From NCBI GenBank assembly GCA_902775355.1, contig CACYLY010000011.1:1-39419 (forward strand): DNA of 39,419 bases, read 5' to 3'. The notes beneath the pieces are model-generated. The model ran no database searches, was not told where the DNA came from, and was given only the letters and a program-made list of their open reading frames with translations. Position numbers and translations under genes: made by a program. Positions 15,688-23,485 of the stretch are shown here, in pieces. Each line of letters starts with the position of its first letter. Position 1 is the first letter of the stretch. The stretch is from Oscillospiraceae bacterium (lineage in GTDB: Bacteria > Bacillota > Clostridia > Oscillospirales > Oscillospiraceae).

Positions 15688-15763
15688 GCGGGCATAGCTC
15701 ATCCGGTAGAGCGCCACCTTGCCAAGGTGGAGGTAGCGAGTTCGAGCCTCGTTGCCCGCTCCA
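15688..15763 (+). tRNA. tRNA-Gly (anticodon GCC)
   Basis: A full cloverleaf of 76 bases: acceptor GCGGGCA/TGCCCGC, D arm GCTC...GAGC, anticodon stem CCACC/GGTGG with loop TTGCCAA (GCC at 15721-15723), T arm GCGAG-TTCGAGC-CTCGT and an encoded CCA end. Confidence 0.97.
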
Positions 15764-15801
15764 ACAAAACCTGTTGCTTATGCAATGGGTTTTTTTCATA
15801 C

Positions 15802-15884
15802 GCGGGTATGGTGGAATTGGCAGACACGCTGGATTTAGGTTCCAGTGGGCAACCGTGCAGGTTCAAATCCTGTTACCCGCACCA
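15802..15884 (+). tRNA. tRNA-Leu (anticodon TAG)
   Basis: 83 bases: acceptor GCGGGTA/TACCCGC, anticodon stem CTGGA/TCCAG with loop TTTAGGT (TAG), a long variable arm TGGGCAACCGTGC typical of Leu, T loop GTTCAAATC and encoded CCA. It is 38 bp behind tRNA-Gly and shares its promoter. Confidence 0.96.
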
Positions 15885-15920
15885 AAAAGGCGAGAATCCG
15901 AAAAGGATTCTCGCCTTTTT
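15884..15920 (+). terminator. Terminator of the tRNA operon
   Basis: A perfect 16-bp stem (15884-15899 with 15905-15920, core GGCGAGAATCC) starts at the last base of tRNA-Leu and ends in five T. Confidence 0.92.
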
Positions 15921-16165
15921 GGTGCCGCGCCTGCGGCGCTGGCAGATCCGCTTCGCTCAATTTTGGCGAGAGGGTCATACCCTCCCCTCTCGCGCTCACC
16001 CCATGCGGACTTGCGACTTGGTTCGGATTTGGATTTCTCCGGCGCGCAAGAAAAGGGGGAAATCCGAACAGGGTTTCCCCTTTTCTGGTGGCCGCGCCTG
16101 CGGCACGGGCAGATCCGCTTCGCTCAATTTGAGTGAGGGGGTCATACGCTTCCCGCTCGCGGCGC
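15921..16165. repeat. Duplicated hairpin-repeat unit between tRNA-Leu and the TIR gene
   Basis: Two imperfect direct copies lie at 15921-15995 and 16087-16165. Both run GGTG, CCGCGCCTGCGGC, CAGATCCGCTTCGCTCAA, then a palindromic GAG-x-GGGTCATAC-pyrimidine block. Each is preceded by a terminator-like hairpin: the tRNA terminator at 15884-15920, and 16050-16085 (GAAAAGGGG/CCCCTTTTC). The GGCGAGAGGG...CCCTCCCCT part matches 312-338, so this belongs to the family of the composite arrays. Copy 2 ends 4 bases from the TIR gene stop. No gene is seen in the 280 bp. Confidence 0.8.
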
Positions 16166-16168
16166 TAT

Positions 16169-19100
16169 TTATTTAAAATCCCTTCCCAAGCAGCGGATGT
16201 ACTCGATTTCGTTGCGGTACTTGACCGTCCAAGACACGCCGTCCTGCCGGCCATGTTTGACACAGGGCAGGTAAGAGACGTAGCCCGGATAGCTCTCGTT
16301 TATGTAATCCGGATCCTCGTCCAGGTCCGTGATAGGAGGCTGTATCCTCTCTCCTTCCACTTTTCGGATCGGAAAAGACCAGCAGGCCATCGGCTTGACA
16401 TGCCAGGGGTGCATCTGCAGGTCCGTAGCTGCCCGCTGCAGACCGCATTGCCCCGACGGCAGTTCAAAGACGCACTTGGTTTTGGTAAAGTGCGCGGGGA
16501 AGGATGCGTCATAATCATGTGCTTCGGTCTTTTCTGTCTTACGGCGGCTTCGCATGCCTGGCCAGTCTCCGTCTACAATAAACGGCCGCTTGAGCCATTC
16601 GAAGTGTTCCGGGTGGGCCTCTACGAATTCGGTGATACGCCGTTCCTCCTCCGGCGTCAGATAAACGCCGTCGTAGCAGCACACGGACTGACAGGAACCG
16701 CAGAAGCAGTTTGCCAGAACGGGTTCTTTCGGCAGGCCTTCCACCAGGTCGCGATCGAAGCGCTCCCGGTAGGCAGTAATACCGGAAACATAGGTCTTAC
16801 ACCAGTCTTCGGCCTGCTTCAGATGCTCGGGATCCATATCTTTGCAGAACCGTTTTACCGTTTGCATGATAACGACTGGCTCTCCCTTCACGCCCTCGCA
16901 TCGCTCCAGGAGGGCACACATGATATCGGTATCAAAGCTTTCGATCTCCCCAAGGACGCGGCAGCAGTATGCCTGCAGCATGTGTCCCGGGAACCCGGCT
17001 TCACGCACACGTGCATAGATCGTCTCATCCCGGAGTCGGTCGGCGTCGTGCAGCAGCCAGGCGCCCAATATCTGGAAGCAATCCGCCAGGGAGGCCAGAT
17101 ACCGGTAAGCTCCCTTCCTGGCGCGCAAACTCAGGTTTTCCAGTGCTGTCAGGCTTGCCCGGTCCCCGAAGCGGGCCACGGCCAGTTCCCTCCAGACGGA
17201 GCCGTACAGGTAGTCCCAGTCATGGATTTGCGAGGCGATCTTCAATCCCTCTTCATAGTACTTCAGGGATTCCATGATTCTGCCCTCAGTTTGCAGCAGA
17301 TTGGCATAACAGAGCTTGGCGATATCGTCGGCATGGATGTAGTATCGGTTCTCCATCAGACGGAACATCTCCGACGAAATCTTGTCAGCCTGCTCCAGTC
17401 TGCCCAGGGCCATATACCCATCAAAAAGATTGACCATCGACACGATGAGATCGTAATACTTTTTCTCTTTGCGGTACTGTTTGACATCGTTGTCCGCCGC
17501 CTTGACGACCTCCCGATTGTTGTCCAGGTCATGTGCCGTCAAAGCAACCACATGCCAATAATTCGCTTCGTTCACGCCCACCTTCCAGAAGTCCTTCCCG
17601 TGTTTTTTTCGCTCGGCTGTGATCAGACCGAATGATTCTCCCGCCTGTCCTGCGTAAAAATACGAATACGCCGCCTGACAGGTCAAGTCAAAAGCCTCCT
17701 TTTCGGTGACATCATTTTTTTCCAGGAAACCCAGAGCCTCTGCCGCGGCAGGGGCGAGTTCGCTGCCGGAGGTCTTTTTGTAATAGTCAAGAAGATGCAT
17801 ATAGTATCCGCAGTCTTTGCCGATCTCGTCCTCGAAGCGTATGAGGAAGCTTTTTTCAAGATCCAGCCTGCCGTATAGGCGGGCGCCCTCCAGGAGTTTG
17901 TCAAGAAGCCTGCGCTTGGTCTCGGCAGGCATTTCATCCCAGGCGTCCGGATCGAAATGGGACGGACCGTACAGCACCGCGTATTCTGACAGGGGCGGTT
18001 CTTCCCTGGCGCAGCGAACCAGATTTGCCGCGAAGCGGCGGTCGCCGTTAGCAGAAAAGACCCGGTACGCGCCAGCCCCTTCGGAGGTCATCCATTCCAG
18101 AAAGGATTTGTGGAACACCTGCAGCACGGTCTGGCTGCCCTCCTGCATCTCATAGACATAGGATCGGACCTTTCGCAGCTGCATCTTCAGCGCTTCCGGC
18201 TCCAGGCCCAGAACGGAGCAGACCTCCGCCTCGGTAAGTTGTCTCCTTGCCACCAGAAGCAGTTCGAACAAGGGTTTATAACGGTCGGAATAGTCACCAA
18301 CTGTGGGAAACACTCGCCGAAAATTGGTGTAGTACGCGCCGCCAAGTCCGGAGGGCAGCCGATCCGGGTCAAAGCGGGTCTGCGACAGGAGCTTGATCAT
18401 CTCACGGGCGCAGATGAAGGAGCCATCGCTGCGGGCAATGATCTTTTCTGCCACTGATTCATCGTCGACTCTAAGCCTGACGTACTCGCGTATATCGGCT
18501 TCGATCTCGCAGCGGTGGTCGTCTATGCGGATGGAGCGGTACTGCTGCAGTGCCTCGGAGATCACGGCTTCTGGCCGCGAAGTGAAAAACACCCGGATCC
18601 AGCCCGGCAGTCCCTCCGTGATGCGGAGCATGACGTCAAGCAAGTGCGTCTGATTGGTAACGGCCTCGTCGAGGGCGTCAAAGATGATGATCTTCCTCTC
18701 ACGACCGCCGTCGATGAGCAAATTCAGAGGCTCGAGCAGCAGGCGGTCGATGAGATCGTCCTCCGACAGCAGCGCTGGGTCGTACTTGCCAAGCAGCTCC
18801 ACCAGGAGCATCTGATAGTCCTCCAGCGCGCAGGCAAGCTGAAAAGCCACGCTGCAAATGAGCTTGCGTGCGTCCCGGGTGGAGGAGTTGTTCCACTCGA
18901 AATAATGAGCCGCTATACAGGAGGTGGAGAAACCGCACAAATAGGCAGACAGAACGCTCTTGCCCGTGCCGGGAGAGCCGTAAACTACCGTGGCCCGGCT
19001 TGCCGACGGGGACATGGCAAGGTCCACCAACCATTTACGGGGGATGATCTCGTCCTGCAGCAGCAAGCGCATTTTCAGTGAATTCGTGATGGGAGACAGC

Positions 19101-19690
19101 TGCCTCTGCAGCCGTTCGATGTTTCCGGAGAGCACATCGCCGCGCTCATCCTCCACCAGGGCGCAGATCAAAGCGAACTTCTCCGCAAACCATTTTTCCC
19201 AGGCCGCCGGATCGGGATCGGCGCGCTTTTCCCGCCAGTCCGACAGATCCAGCCACTGGTGGTTGCTGATGCTGTTGGGTGCCTCGACTCCCTTTTCCAG
19301 CAGGATCGCGTGGATGCGGCAATTGTAGTTTCCCACTCCGATCGAGATCTCATCCAGACACACACCGGGATTTCGAACGGAATAATTGGAAACAAACGCC
19401 AAAAAGCCACTGCTGTCCAAGATCCCGCGGGTTATGGCATCACGCCAGTCATTGCCCGTTTTGATCTCGGCGTAGTCGATCCACGGCAGATGACCCCGCT
19501 CCCTCAGTTTTTCACAGATTAGCTTGACCAGCCATGCGTTTTCGTCGTGGCCGTAACTCAAGAAAACCTTTTTGGGAACAAATTTCTTTTCCTGGGGCAG
19601 GAACGTCTTCTCGCAGTCCTCACAGACATAAACACATTTCTTTTTGCTGTAATAAACGTTTTGGGATCCGCAGTGTACACAGCTGATCAT
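16169..19690 (-). CDS. Zinc ribbon-TIR-STAND NTPase-TPR protein with YkgJ/DUF3109-like C-terminus (putative NLR-like defence protein)
   Basis: 1173 residues. 1-30: zinc ribbon (C4, C7, C23, C26). About 40-175: TIR domain, starting VFLSYGHDE; E114 in PGVCLDEIS sits where NAD-cleaving TIRs keep their catalytic Glu. About 210-480: STAND/NACHT-like NTPase, Walker A GSPGTGKS (238-245), Walker B IIIFDALDEA (334-343), FFTSRPEA sensor, then a winged-helix-like part. About 640-960: TPR-type helices. 995-1173: cysteine cluster (C995, C997, C1000, C1004, C1005, then KCVF, GQC, KPMACWSFPIR and LPC) like YkgJ/DUF3109 metal-chelating domains. TIR-STAND-TPR proteins are known antiphage sensors that deplete NAD; that role here is inference. 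Nothing comparable to the last domain is known to me in this setting. It has its own promoter and AAAAGGAGA site, no operon partner, and locally lower GC; it stands by a tRNA pair, suggesting acquisition. Confidence 0.88.
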   Translation of the reverse strand: MISCVHCGSQNVYYSKKKCVYVCEDCEKTFLPQEKKFVPKKVFLSYGHDENAWLVKLICEKLRERGHLPWIDYAEIKTGNDWRDAITRGILDSSGFLAFVSNYSVRNPGVCLDEISIGVGNYNCRIHAILLEKGVEAPNSISNHQWLDLSDWREKRADPDPAAWEKWFAEKFALICALVEDERGDVLSGNIERLQRQLSPITNSLKMRLLLQDEIIPRKWLVDLAMSPSASRATVVYGSPGTGKSVLSAYLCGFSTSCIAAHYFEWNNSSTRDARKLICSVAFQLACALEDYQMLLVELLGKYDPALLSEDDLIDRLLLEPLNLLIDGGRERKIIIFDALDEAVTNQTHLLDVMLRITEGLPGWIRVFFTSRPEAVISEALQQYRSIRIDDHRCEIEADIREYVRLRVDDESVAEKIIARSDGSFICAREMIKLLSQTRFDPDRLPSGLGGAYYTNFRRVFPTVGDYSDRYKPLFELLLVARRQLTEAEVCSVLGLEPEALKMQLRKVRSYVYEMQEGSQTVLQVFHKSFLEWMTSEGAGAYRVFSANGDRRFAANLVRCAREEPPLSEYAVLYGPSHFDPDAWDEMPAETKRRLLDKLLEGARLYGRLDLEKSFLIRFEDEIGKDCGYYMHLLDYYKKTSGSELAPAAAEALGFLEKNDVTEKEAFDLTCQAAYSYFYAGQAGESFGLITAERKKHGKDFWKVGVNEANYWHVVALTAHDLDNNREVVKAADNDVKQYRKEKKYYDLIVSMVNLFDGYMALGRLEQADKISSEMFRLMENRYYIHADDIAKLCYANLLQTEGRIMESLKYYEEGLKIASQIHDWDYLYGSVWRELAVARFGDRASLTALENLSLRARKGAYRYLASLADCFQILGAWLLHDADRLRDETIYARVREAGFPGHMLQAYCCRVLGEIESFDTDIMCALLERCEGVKGEPVVIMQTVKRFCKDMDPEHLKQAEDWCKTYVSGITAYRERFDRDLVEGLPKEPVLANCFCGSCQSVCCYDGVYLTPEEERRITEFVEAHPEHFEWLKRPFIVDGDWPGMRSRRKTEKTEAHDYDASFPAHFTKTKCVFELPSGQCGLQRAATDLQMHPWHVKPMACWSFPIRKVEGERIQPPITDLDEDPDYINESYPGYVSYLPCVKHGRQDGVSWTVKYRNEIEYIRCLGRDFK

Positions 19691-19731
19691 GGTCCCGTCT
19701 CCTTTTCGGCAGCGATTGATTTATATGAAGA

Positions 19732-19760
19732 ATTATAACGGAAAATGCCGGAATTGACAA
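19732..19760 (-). promoter_or_regulatory. Strong sigma-A-type promoter of the TIR-STAND gene
   Basis: On the minus strand TTGTCA (19760-19755), 17 bases and a perfect TATAAT (19737-19732). Transcription would start near 19725, giving a leader of about 35 bases before the ATG at 19690. Confidence 0.85.
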
Positions 19761-20453
19761 TCGCTTTTCTTTCTTGCCGCTTCATGCGGGCAGGACGCTT
19801 TCTTTCCATTCCCGGCTTCATCGCTTTCTCTCCCGCGATCCCGAGCTTCTCACGGCGGAGAGCAGCGAATACGGACATGAAGCAAAAGCAGGGCCGGATC
19901 CTTTGAAAGATGCCCAAAACGGTATGAACTGCGTTTCCTCAGACGGAAATGTCTGCTCTCGCTTATTTTATCTCAATCCCACTCTTTCAAGCTTGCTCGT
20001 CTTTGCGCAAAGCTCTGCCGGTCTGATTTCTTAGCCTTGTTGTTTTCGCCCTTTTATTTATAATACAGTCAAAGTCCCTACGATCGAAATCGGCTTTCGC
20101 ATATCCGGCAGCAGATCGGAATTCCGTCGTGACCTTCCCAAACCAGAAGCAGGCCAAAAGGAAAAGGCGGCTATCATTGCAGTTATTTCCATCTCCACCG
20201 TTTTTTGGCGGCGCATTGCATTGTGCTTTTTCGTTTCCTCCTTCCGAGATTTCCTATTACGCCTTCCGTTTTGACCGTCCCGTGTCCTTCAACGGCTTTG
20301 GAACGCCGCGTGTCCACCCGGACAGCTCTATGTTTATGACCCACCAGGTTTTGACCGACGTGCTGATCGCGGATTACGATTATGTTTATCTCCCCTGAGC
20401 CTGTCCGAAGGTTTCCCACGCAATCAAAACTTGACAGGTTTTGACAAAAAGTA
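19761..20453. other. Gene-poor, AT-richer spacer
   Basis: About 690 bases without a reading frame that has both a ribosome site and a recognisable protein. A plus-strand promoter-like pair TTGTTT/TATAAT with a 17-base spacer lies at 20036-20064, without a clear gene behind it. An 89-codon GTG-started frame (20129-20398) ends in FDRPVSFNGFGT...DYDYVYLP, which could be a gene remnant but lacks a ribosome site. Two TTGACA boxes 10 bases apart (20431, 20441) lie at the right end. Confidence 0.5.
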
Positions 20454-20482
20454 TTGATTGTTTGCGCATTTCCTTTTATAGT
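20454..20482 (+). promoter_or_regulatory. Probable promoter of the zinc-ribbon membrane protein gene
   Basis: TTGATT (20454-20459), 17 bases and TATAGT (20477-20482). A second TATAGT overlaps at 20482-20487. The start codon is 30 bases downstream behind GGAGG. Confidence 0.65.
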
Positions 20483-20512
20483 ATAGTTATAAAATCTTTT
20501 TGGAGGTGTACC

Positions 20513-21367
20513 ATGCCCATCTGTTCAAATTGCGGAAACAATGTTCCCGACGGCTCCAGATTCTGCACCGTGTGCGGAGCGCCCATCGCAGCAGCCCCCC
20601 GGTCTTCCGTTGACCCGAACGCGCAGGATATGGGTCCTGCCCCGCAGGCTCCTCAGCCCGAGTACTGGCAGTCCGCCCCGAACTATGCCCCCTCGTATTC
20701 TTACAGTCGTCCCGCGGTCGGCAGCGTGTTTGACATCTATGGCAAAGCCTTTGGATGCCTGGCAAAAAAGCCCATCCGTCTCTGGGGCCTCTCCCTGCTG
20801 TATATGGTGATCGTCAGTATGGTAAGCTCTCTCGGCGCCTTTGTTCCGATCATCACCTTGCCGATCACCCTGATCCTCAGTCTGGGCTTTACCGGCGTCC
20901 TGCAGGACGGTTATCACGGACTTGACGTTCGCAGCGAGCAGCTTTTCCAGGGCTTCAAGAAGGATGAAGTGGTCCGCAACGGCGCCGGCATGTGCTGGCA
21001 GAGTCTGTGGAACATGATCTGGTCCTTGGTCCCGATCATGAACATCATCAAGTACTACTCCTACTGCTTTGTTCCCTACATCCTGCTGACCGATAAAGAG
21101 ATCACCGCCACCGAGGCCCTTCGCAAGTCCATGCGCATGACGAAAGGTTACAAGGGAAAGATGTTCCTGGCAGATTTCTTGATCATCATCGGATTCTTCC
21201 TTGTCCTCCTCGTGCTGGGTCTTCTTACCAGGATCCCCTATCTCGGCATTCTCTTCGGGATCATCCTTGTGCTCCTGTATATTGCGGCCATACTCTTCCT
21301 GCCCATTTTCTGCGGCCTTGTCCGTACGGCTTTCTTCAACGAAGTCAACGCGATCTACACGGAGTGA
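20513..21367 (+). CDS. Zinc-ribbon polytopic membrane protein (DUF975-like)
   Basis: The ATG at 20513 is preceded by TTGGAGG; the longer frame upstream covers the promoter. Of 284 residues, 1-25 are a zinc ribbon (PICSNCG, C4/C7, and RFCTVCGAPI, C18/C21), followed by a Pro/Ala/Tyr-rich linker (26-75) and five or six membrane helices (about 100-275). The helical part contains 'ILSLGFTGVLQDG', 'YYSYCFVPYILLTDKEITATEALRKSMRMTKGYKGKMF', the pattern of DUF975 and related membrane proteins of Firmicutes. The function of the family is unknown. It is divergent from the TIR gene with an 820-bp gap, so a functional link is only positional. A strong terminator follows. Confidence 0.78.
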   Translation: MPICSNCGNNVPDGSRFCTVCGAPIAAAPRSSVDPNAQDMGPAPQAPQPEYWQSAPNYAPSYSYSRPAVGSVFDIYGKAFGCLAKKPIRLWGLSLLYMVIVSMVSSLGAFVPIITLPITLILSLGFTGVLQDGYHGLDVRSEQLFQGFKKDEVVRNGAGMCWQSLWNMIWSLVPIMNIIKYYSYCFVPYILLTDKEITATEALRKSMRMTKGYKGKMFLADFLIIIGFFLVLLVLGLLTRIPYLGILFGIILVLLYIAAILFLPIFCGLVRTAFFNEVNAIYTE

Positions 21368-21413
21368 TCCCGGCGATCCGACCCGAACAGACCGTAAATA
21401 AGCTTTTCCTTTT

Positions 21414-21439
21414 ACGATACCCCCCTCGGGGGGTATCGT
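21414..21439 (+). terminator. Intrinsic terminator
   Basis: ACGATACCCCCC/GGGGGGTATCGT (21414-21425 with 21428-21439) followed by TTTTTC. It ends the zinc-ribbon membrane protein transcript. Confidence 0.9.
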
Positions 21440-21473
21440 TTTTCTTCTCCCGTCACACTTCTAAAGTGCAAAA

Positions 21474-21497
21474 GGCGGGGCGCCGCAGCGCCCCGCC
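21474..21497. other. GC-rich perfect hairpin in the gap before the BofA-like gene
   Basis: GGCGGGGCGC-CGCA-GCGCCCCGCC forms a perfect 10-bp stem. It is followed on the minus strand by TTTTGC, but no minus-strand gene reads into it. The remaining gap (21368-21695) shows only a TTGACA at 21550 and TATACT at 21579 with too long a spacer (23) for an ordinary promoter. Confidence 0.5.
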
Positions 21498-21695
21498 CGC
21501 ATTCGAGCGCAGGAAATCATTAGAAATTCTTAATTCCGCGCTCTTATGCTTGACATTTTTTCGGTTTGGCTGTATTTCTATACTGCGAAAACACAAAACC
21601 CGTATCTTTTTCTTCCCGAAAAACTGTCCGGTCCTATTATGTGTCCCGGCCGCGAAAATACACAGGAAGTCCTTTCCTCTTACGAAGGAGTCTCT

Positions 21696-21983
21696 ATGGA
21701 AAAAATCCCTTTTCTGGATCAAATCCCTTTCCCTGCCCTGTCCATCGGCGGCCTTGTCATCGTCGTTTTCTTCGTCATGCTGTTTGCAAAGCCTCTGGGA
21801 AAGATGGTGAAGCTGCTGCTTCACGCGGTGCTGGGCTTTGTCCTGCTCTTCGCCATGAATCTTTTTGTCCCTGTCGACGCGCTGCATCTGGACATCAATG
21901 TTGCCAACTGCATCGTCGCCGGGGTCGGCGGTGTGCCGGGGATCATTCTGCTCCTGATCTGTCAATATTTCTTCCATGTCTGA
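21696..21983 (+). CDS. bofA: BofA-like pro-sigma-K processing inhibitor
   Basis: The ATG at 21696 follows AAGGAG; the open frame extends further upstream but without a site. The 95-residue protein has two or three membrane helices (about 14-30, 38-55, 68-92), the central 'KPLGKMVKLLLHAVLGFVLLFAMNLF' and the C-terminal 'NCIVAGVGGVPGIILLLI', the BofA signature (G-V-x-G-x-P-G-x-x-L-L). In Bacillus, BofA holds the SpoIVFB protease inactive in the outer forespore membrane until pro-sigma-K must be cleaved. SigK with a hydrophobic pro-sequence is encoded in this same window (38280-38975), which fits. Many Clostridia lack the complete SpoIVFA/B set, so the partner should be checked. Confidence 0.8.
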   Translation: MEKIPFLDQIPFPALSIGGLVIVVFFVMLFAKPLGKMVKLLLHAVLGFVLLFAMNLFVPVDALHLDINVANCIVAGVGGVPGIILLLICQYFFHV

Positions 21984-22002
21984 CCGGAAAATGAAAACGA
22001 TA

Positions 22003-22040
22003 AAACGGAGGATCTGATCGTGTGATCGGATCCTCCGTTT
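22003..22040. terminator. Bidirectional terminator between convergent genes
   Basis: AAACGGAGGATC/GATCCTCCGTTT (22003-22014 with 22029-22040) with an inner GATC/GATC extension; T runs at both ends. It separates the BofA-like and MgtC-like genes. Confidence 0.85.
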
Positions 22041-22048
22041 CTGTATGA

Positions 22049-22744
22049 TCAGGTCTCCTCCACCTTTGTCACGCCCTCGAGACGCTGCAGGTTCAGCACC
22101 AGTTCGTCTACGGTCTGGGTCCGATGGATCTGCAGGACCAGCACCGCGCTGAACAGCGGCCCGTCGCTCTCGTCGGCGCTGCGGGAGATCTCCAGATCGC
22201 TGACGGAAAAGCCCTTTTCCTTCAGCATGGCCAGGACGTTCTCAATGACCGGGGCCTTTCTGTACTCCATATACAGGTGGGCCTGCTTCGCCTTGGTTTT
22301 CAGATAGTATTCCAGGCGCACCAGCACCAGCTCCGCGATCAGGACCAGGACCGTAGTGAAGAGGGCCAGTTCCAGATATCCCGCGCCGCAGACCAGGCCG
22401 ACGATGGCCGCGGTCCAGAGGCCCGCCGCCGTGGTCAGGCCCTTGACCCGGTGCCGTTTGGTGACGATGATGGTACCGGCGCCGATGAAGCCGATGCCGA
22501 CGATGACCTGGGCGCCCAGCCGGGAGATGTCGGTATGGTAATGCATCACCTGATAGAGATAGAGGTTGGTAAGGATCGTGATGGCCGCGCCCAGGGAAAT
22601 CAGGATATGGGTGCGAAAACCGGCGGGGCGGCGTTTATACTCTCTCTCCAGACCGATCAGACCGCCGCAGAGAACCGCGGCCAGGAGTCTGACCGTCACC
22701 CCCAGAAAGCTCATCTCTCTGGCAAAATTCAAGCATGTCAGCAT
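22049..22744 (-). CDS. MgtC/SapB family membrane protein, copy 1
   Basis: The 231-residue protein has the MgtC membrane domain: 'RLLAAVLCGGLIGLEREYKRRPAGFRTH', 'LGAQVIVGIGFIGAGTII' and 'VKGLTTAAGLWTAAIVGLVCGAGY', with five helices. The C-terminal 80 residues are an ACT-like soluble domain. MgtC proteins are linked to growth in low magnesium, acid and membrane potential control. The start ATG at 22742-22744 follows GAGGGGG; Met11 is a possible alternative. It lies 13 bp downstream of its paralogue and ends the murF operon. Confidence 0.9.
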   Translation of the reverse strand: MLTCLNFAREMSFLGVTVRLLAAVLCGGLIGLEREYKRRPAGFRTHILISLGAAITILTNLYLYQVMHYHTDISRLGAQVIVGIGFIGAGTIIVTKRHRVKGLTTAAGLWTAAIVGLVCGAGYLELALFTTVLVLIAELVLVRLEYYLKTKAKQAHLYMEYRKAPVIENVLAMLKEKGFSVSDLEISRSADESDGPLFSAVLVLQIHRTQTVDELVLNLQRLEGVTKVEET

Positions 22745-22757
22745 TCCGCGGCCCCCC

Positions 22758-23480
22758 TCACAATTCTTCCACGGCCAGGACGCCGTCCAGCGTGGAGATG
22801 CGCGCCAGCACCTGGGTATGGTGCTGCTTCGGGCTCAGCCGCACGCTGAAGATCCCCTTCAGCCGGCTGTCGCCGGGGCCGTCCCGGTCGATCTCCGTCT
22901 CATAGAGCGTCAGTCCCGCGTCCTTCATGCGGCGGATCACAGCTTCCAGCCGCTCAACGCTGTCCATCTCCACGTAGATATTCATGTTGCGCGCCCGCTC
23001 CACAATGATCAGCTCCAGCTTGGGGAGCACCTGCATACACAGCAGGATCAGCGCAAAGCCCACGAGGACGCATTCATAAAAGCCCGCGCCGATGGCAAGG
23101 CCCATGCAGGCGGAGGCCCAGAGACAGGAGGCGGTGGTAAGGCCTTTGACCTCCTGCCGTGCGGTGACCATGATGGTGCCCGTGCCGATGAAGCCGATGC
23201 CGCTGATGACCTGGGCGCCCAGTCGGACCGCGTCCGTCTTTTGCCCGACCAGGGCGAAGTCCTCCGCCCACTGGGTCGAGAGCATCAGCGTCAGATACTG
23301 GCTGAGGATGGATGTGGCGGCCGCTCCCATGGCCACCAGCATGTAGGTGCGAAAGCCGGCGGGACGGCCTTTCATCTCCCGATCCAATCCGATGACGCCG
23401 CCCATGAGCATGGCAAGCAGGATCCGCAGCATCATGGAGCCCAGATTCAGTTCCCGCAAGAGAAGCAGTTTCTCCGTCAA
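22758..23480 (-). CDS. MgtC/SapB family membrane protein, copy 2
   Basis: A paralogue of the next gene: 'RILLAMLMGGVIGLDREMKGRPAGFRTY', 'RLGAQVISGIGFIGTGTIMVT', 'VKGLTTASCLWASACMGLAIGAGFY', then an ACT-like C-terminal part (NMNIYVEMDSVERLEAVIRRMKDAGL). About 240 residues. The TTG at 23478-23480 is chosen because GAGGTGAT lies just before it; a GTG at 23487-23489, overlapping the yjjG stop, is the alternative. Tandem copies suggest a heteromeric or differently regulated pair. It is in the murF-yjjG operon, which is unusual for the family. Confidence 0.88.
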   Translation of the reverse strand: MTEKLLLLRELNLGSMMLRILLAMLMGGVIGLDREMKGRPAGFRTYMLVAMGAAATSILSQYLTLMLSTQWAEDFALVGQKTDAVRLGAQVISGIGFIGTGTIMVTARQEVKGLTTASCLWASACMGLAIGAGFYECVLVGFALILLCMQVLPKLELIIVERARNMNIYVEMDSVERLEAVIRRMKDAGLTLYETEIDRDGPGDSRLKGIFSVRLSPKQHHTQVLARISTLDGVLAVEEL

Positions 23481-23485
23481 TATAA

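Noticed and set aside
16005-16050. Possible decayed tRNA 3' end before the second hairpin (GGTTCGGAT...CTCCGGC)
   Set aside because: The T stem does not pair and there is no CCA end or 5' half, so only a resemblance remains.
15409-16176. Plus-strand frame of 255 codons across the two tRNAs
   Set aside because: It reads through the tRNA-Gly and tRNA-Leu genes and their terminator; it is a by-product.
16133-17635. 500-codon plus-strand frame opposite the TIR-STAND gene
   Set aside because: It begins in the repeat, has no promoter or domain, and is the complement of the well-supported minus-strand gene.
20183-20419. 78-codon minus-strand frame in the spacer beside the TIR gene
   Set aside because: No ribosome site at its start and a biased basic composition; an AAGGAGG further in leads only to a 12-codon peptide.
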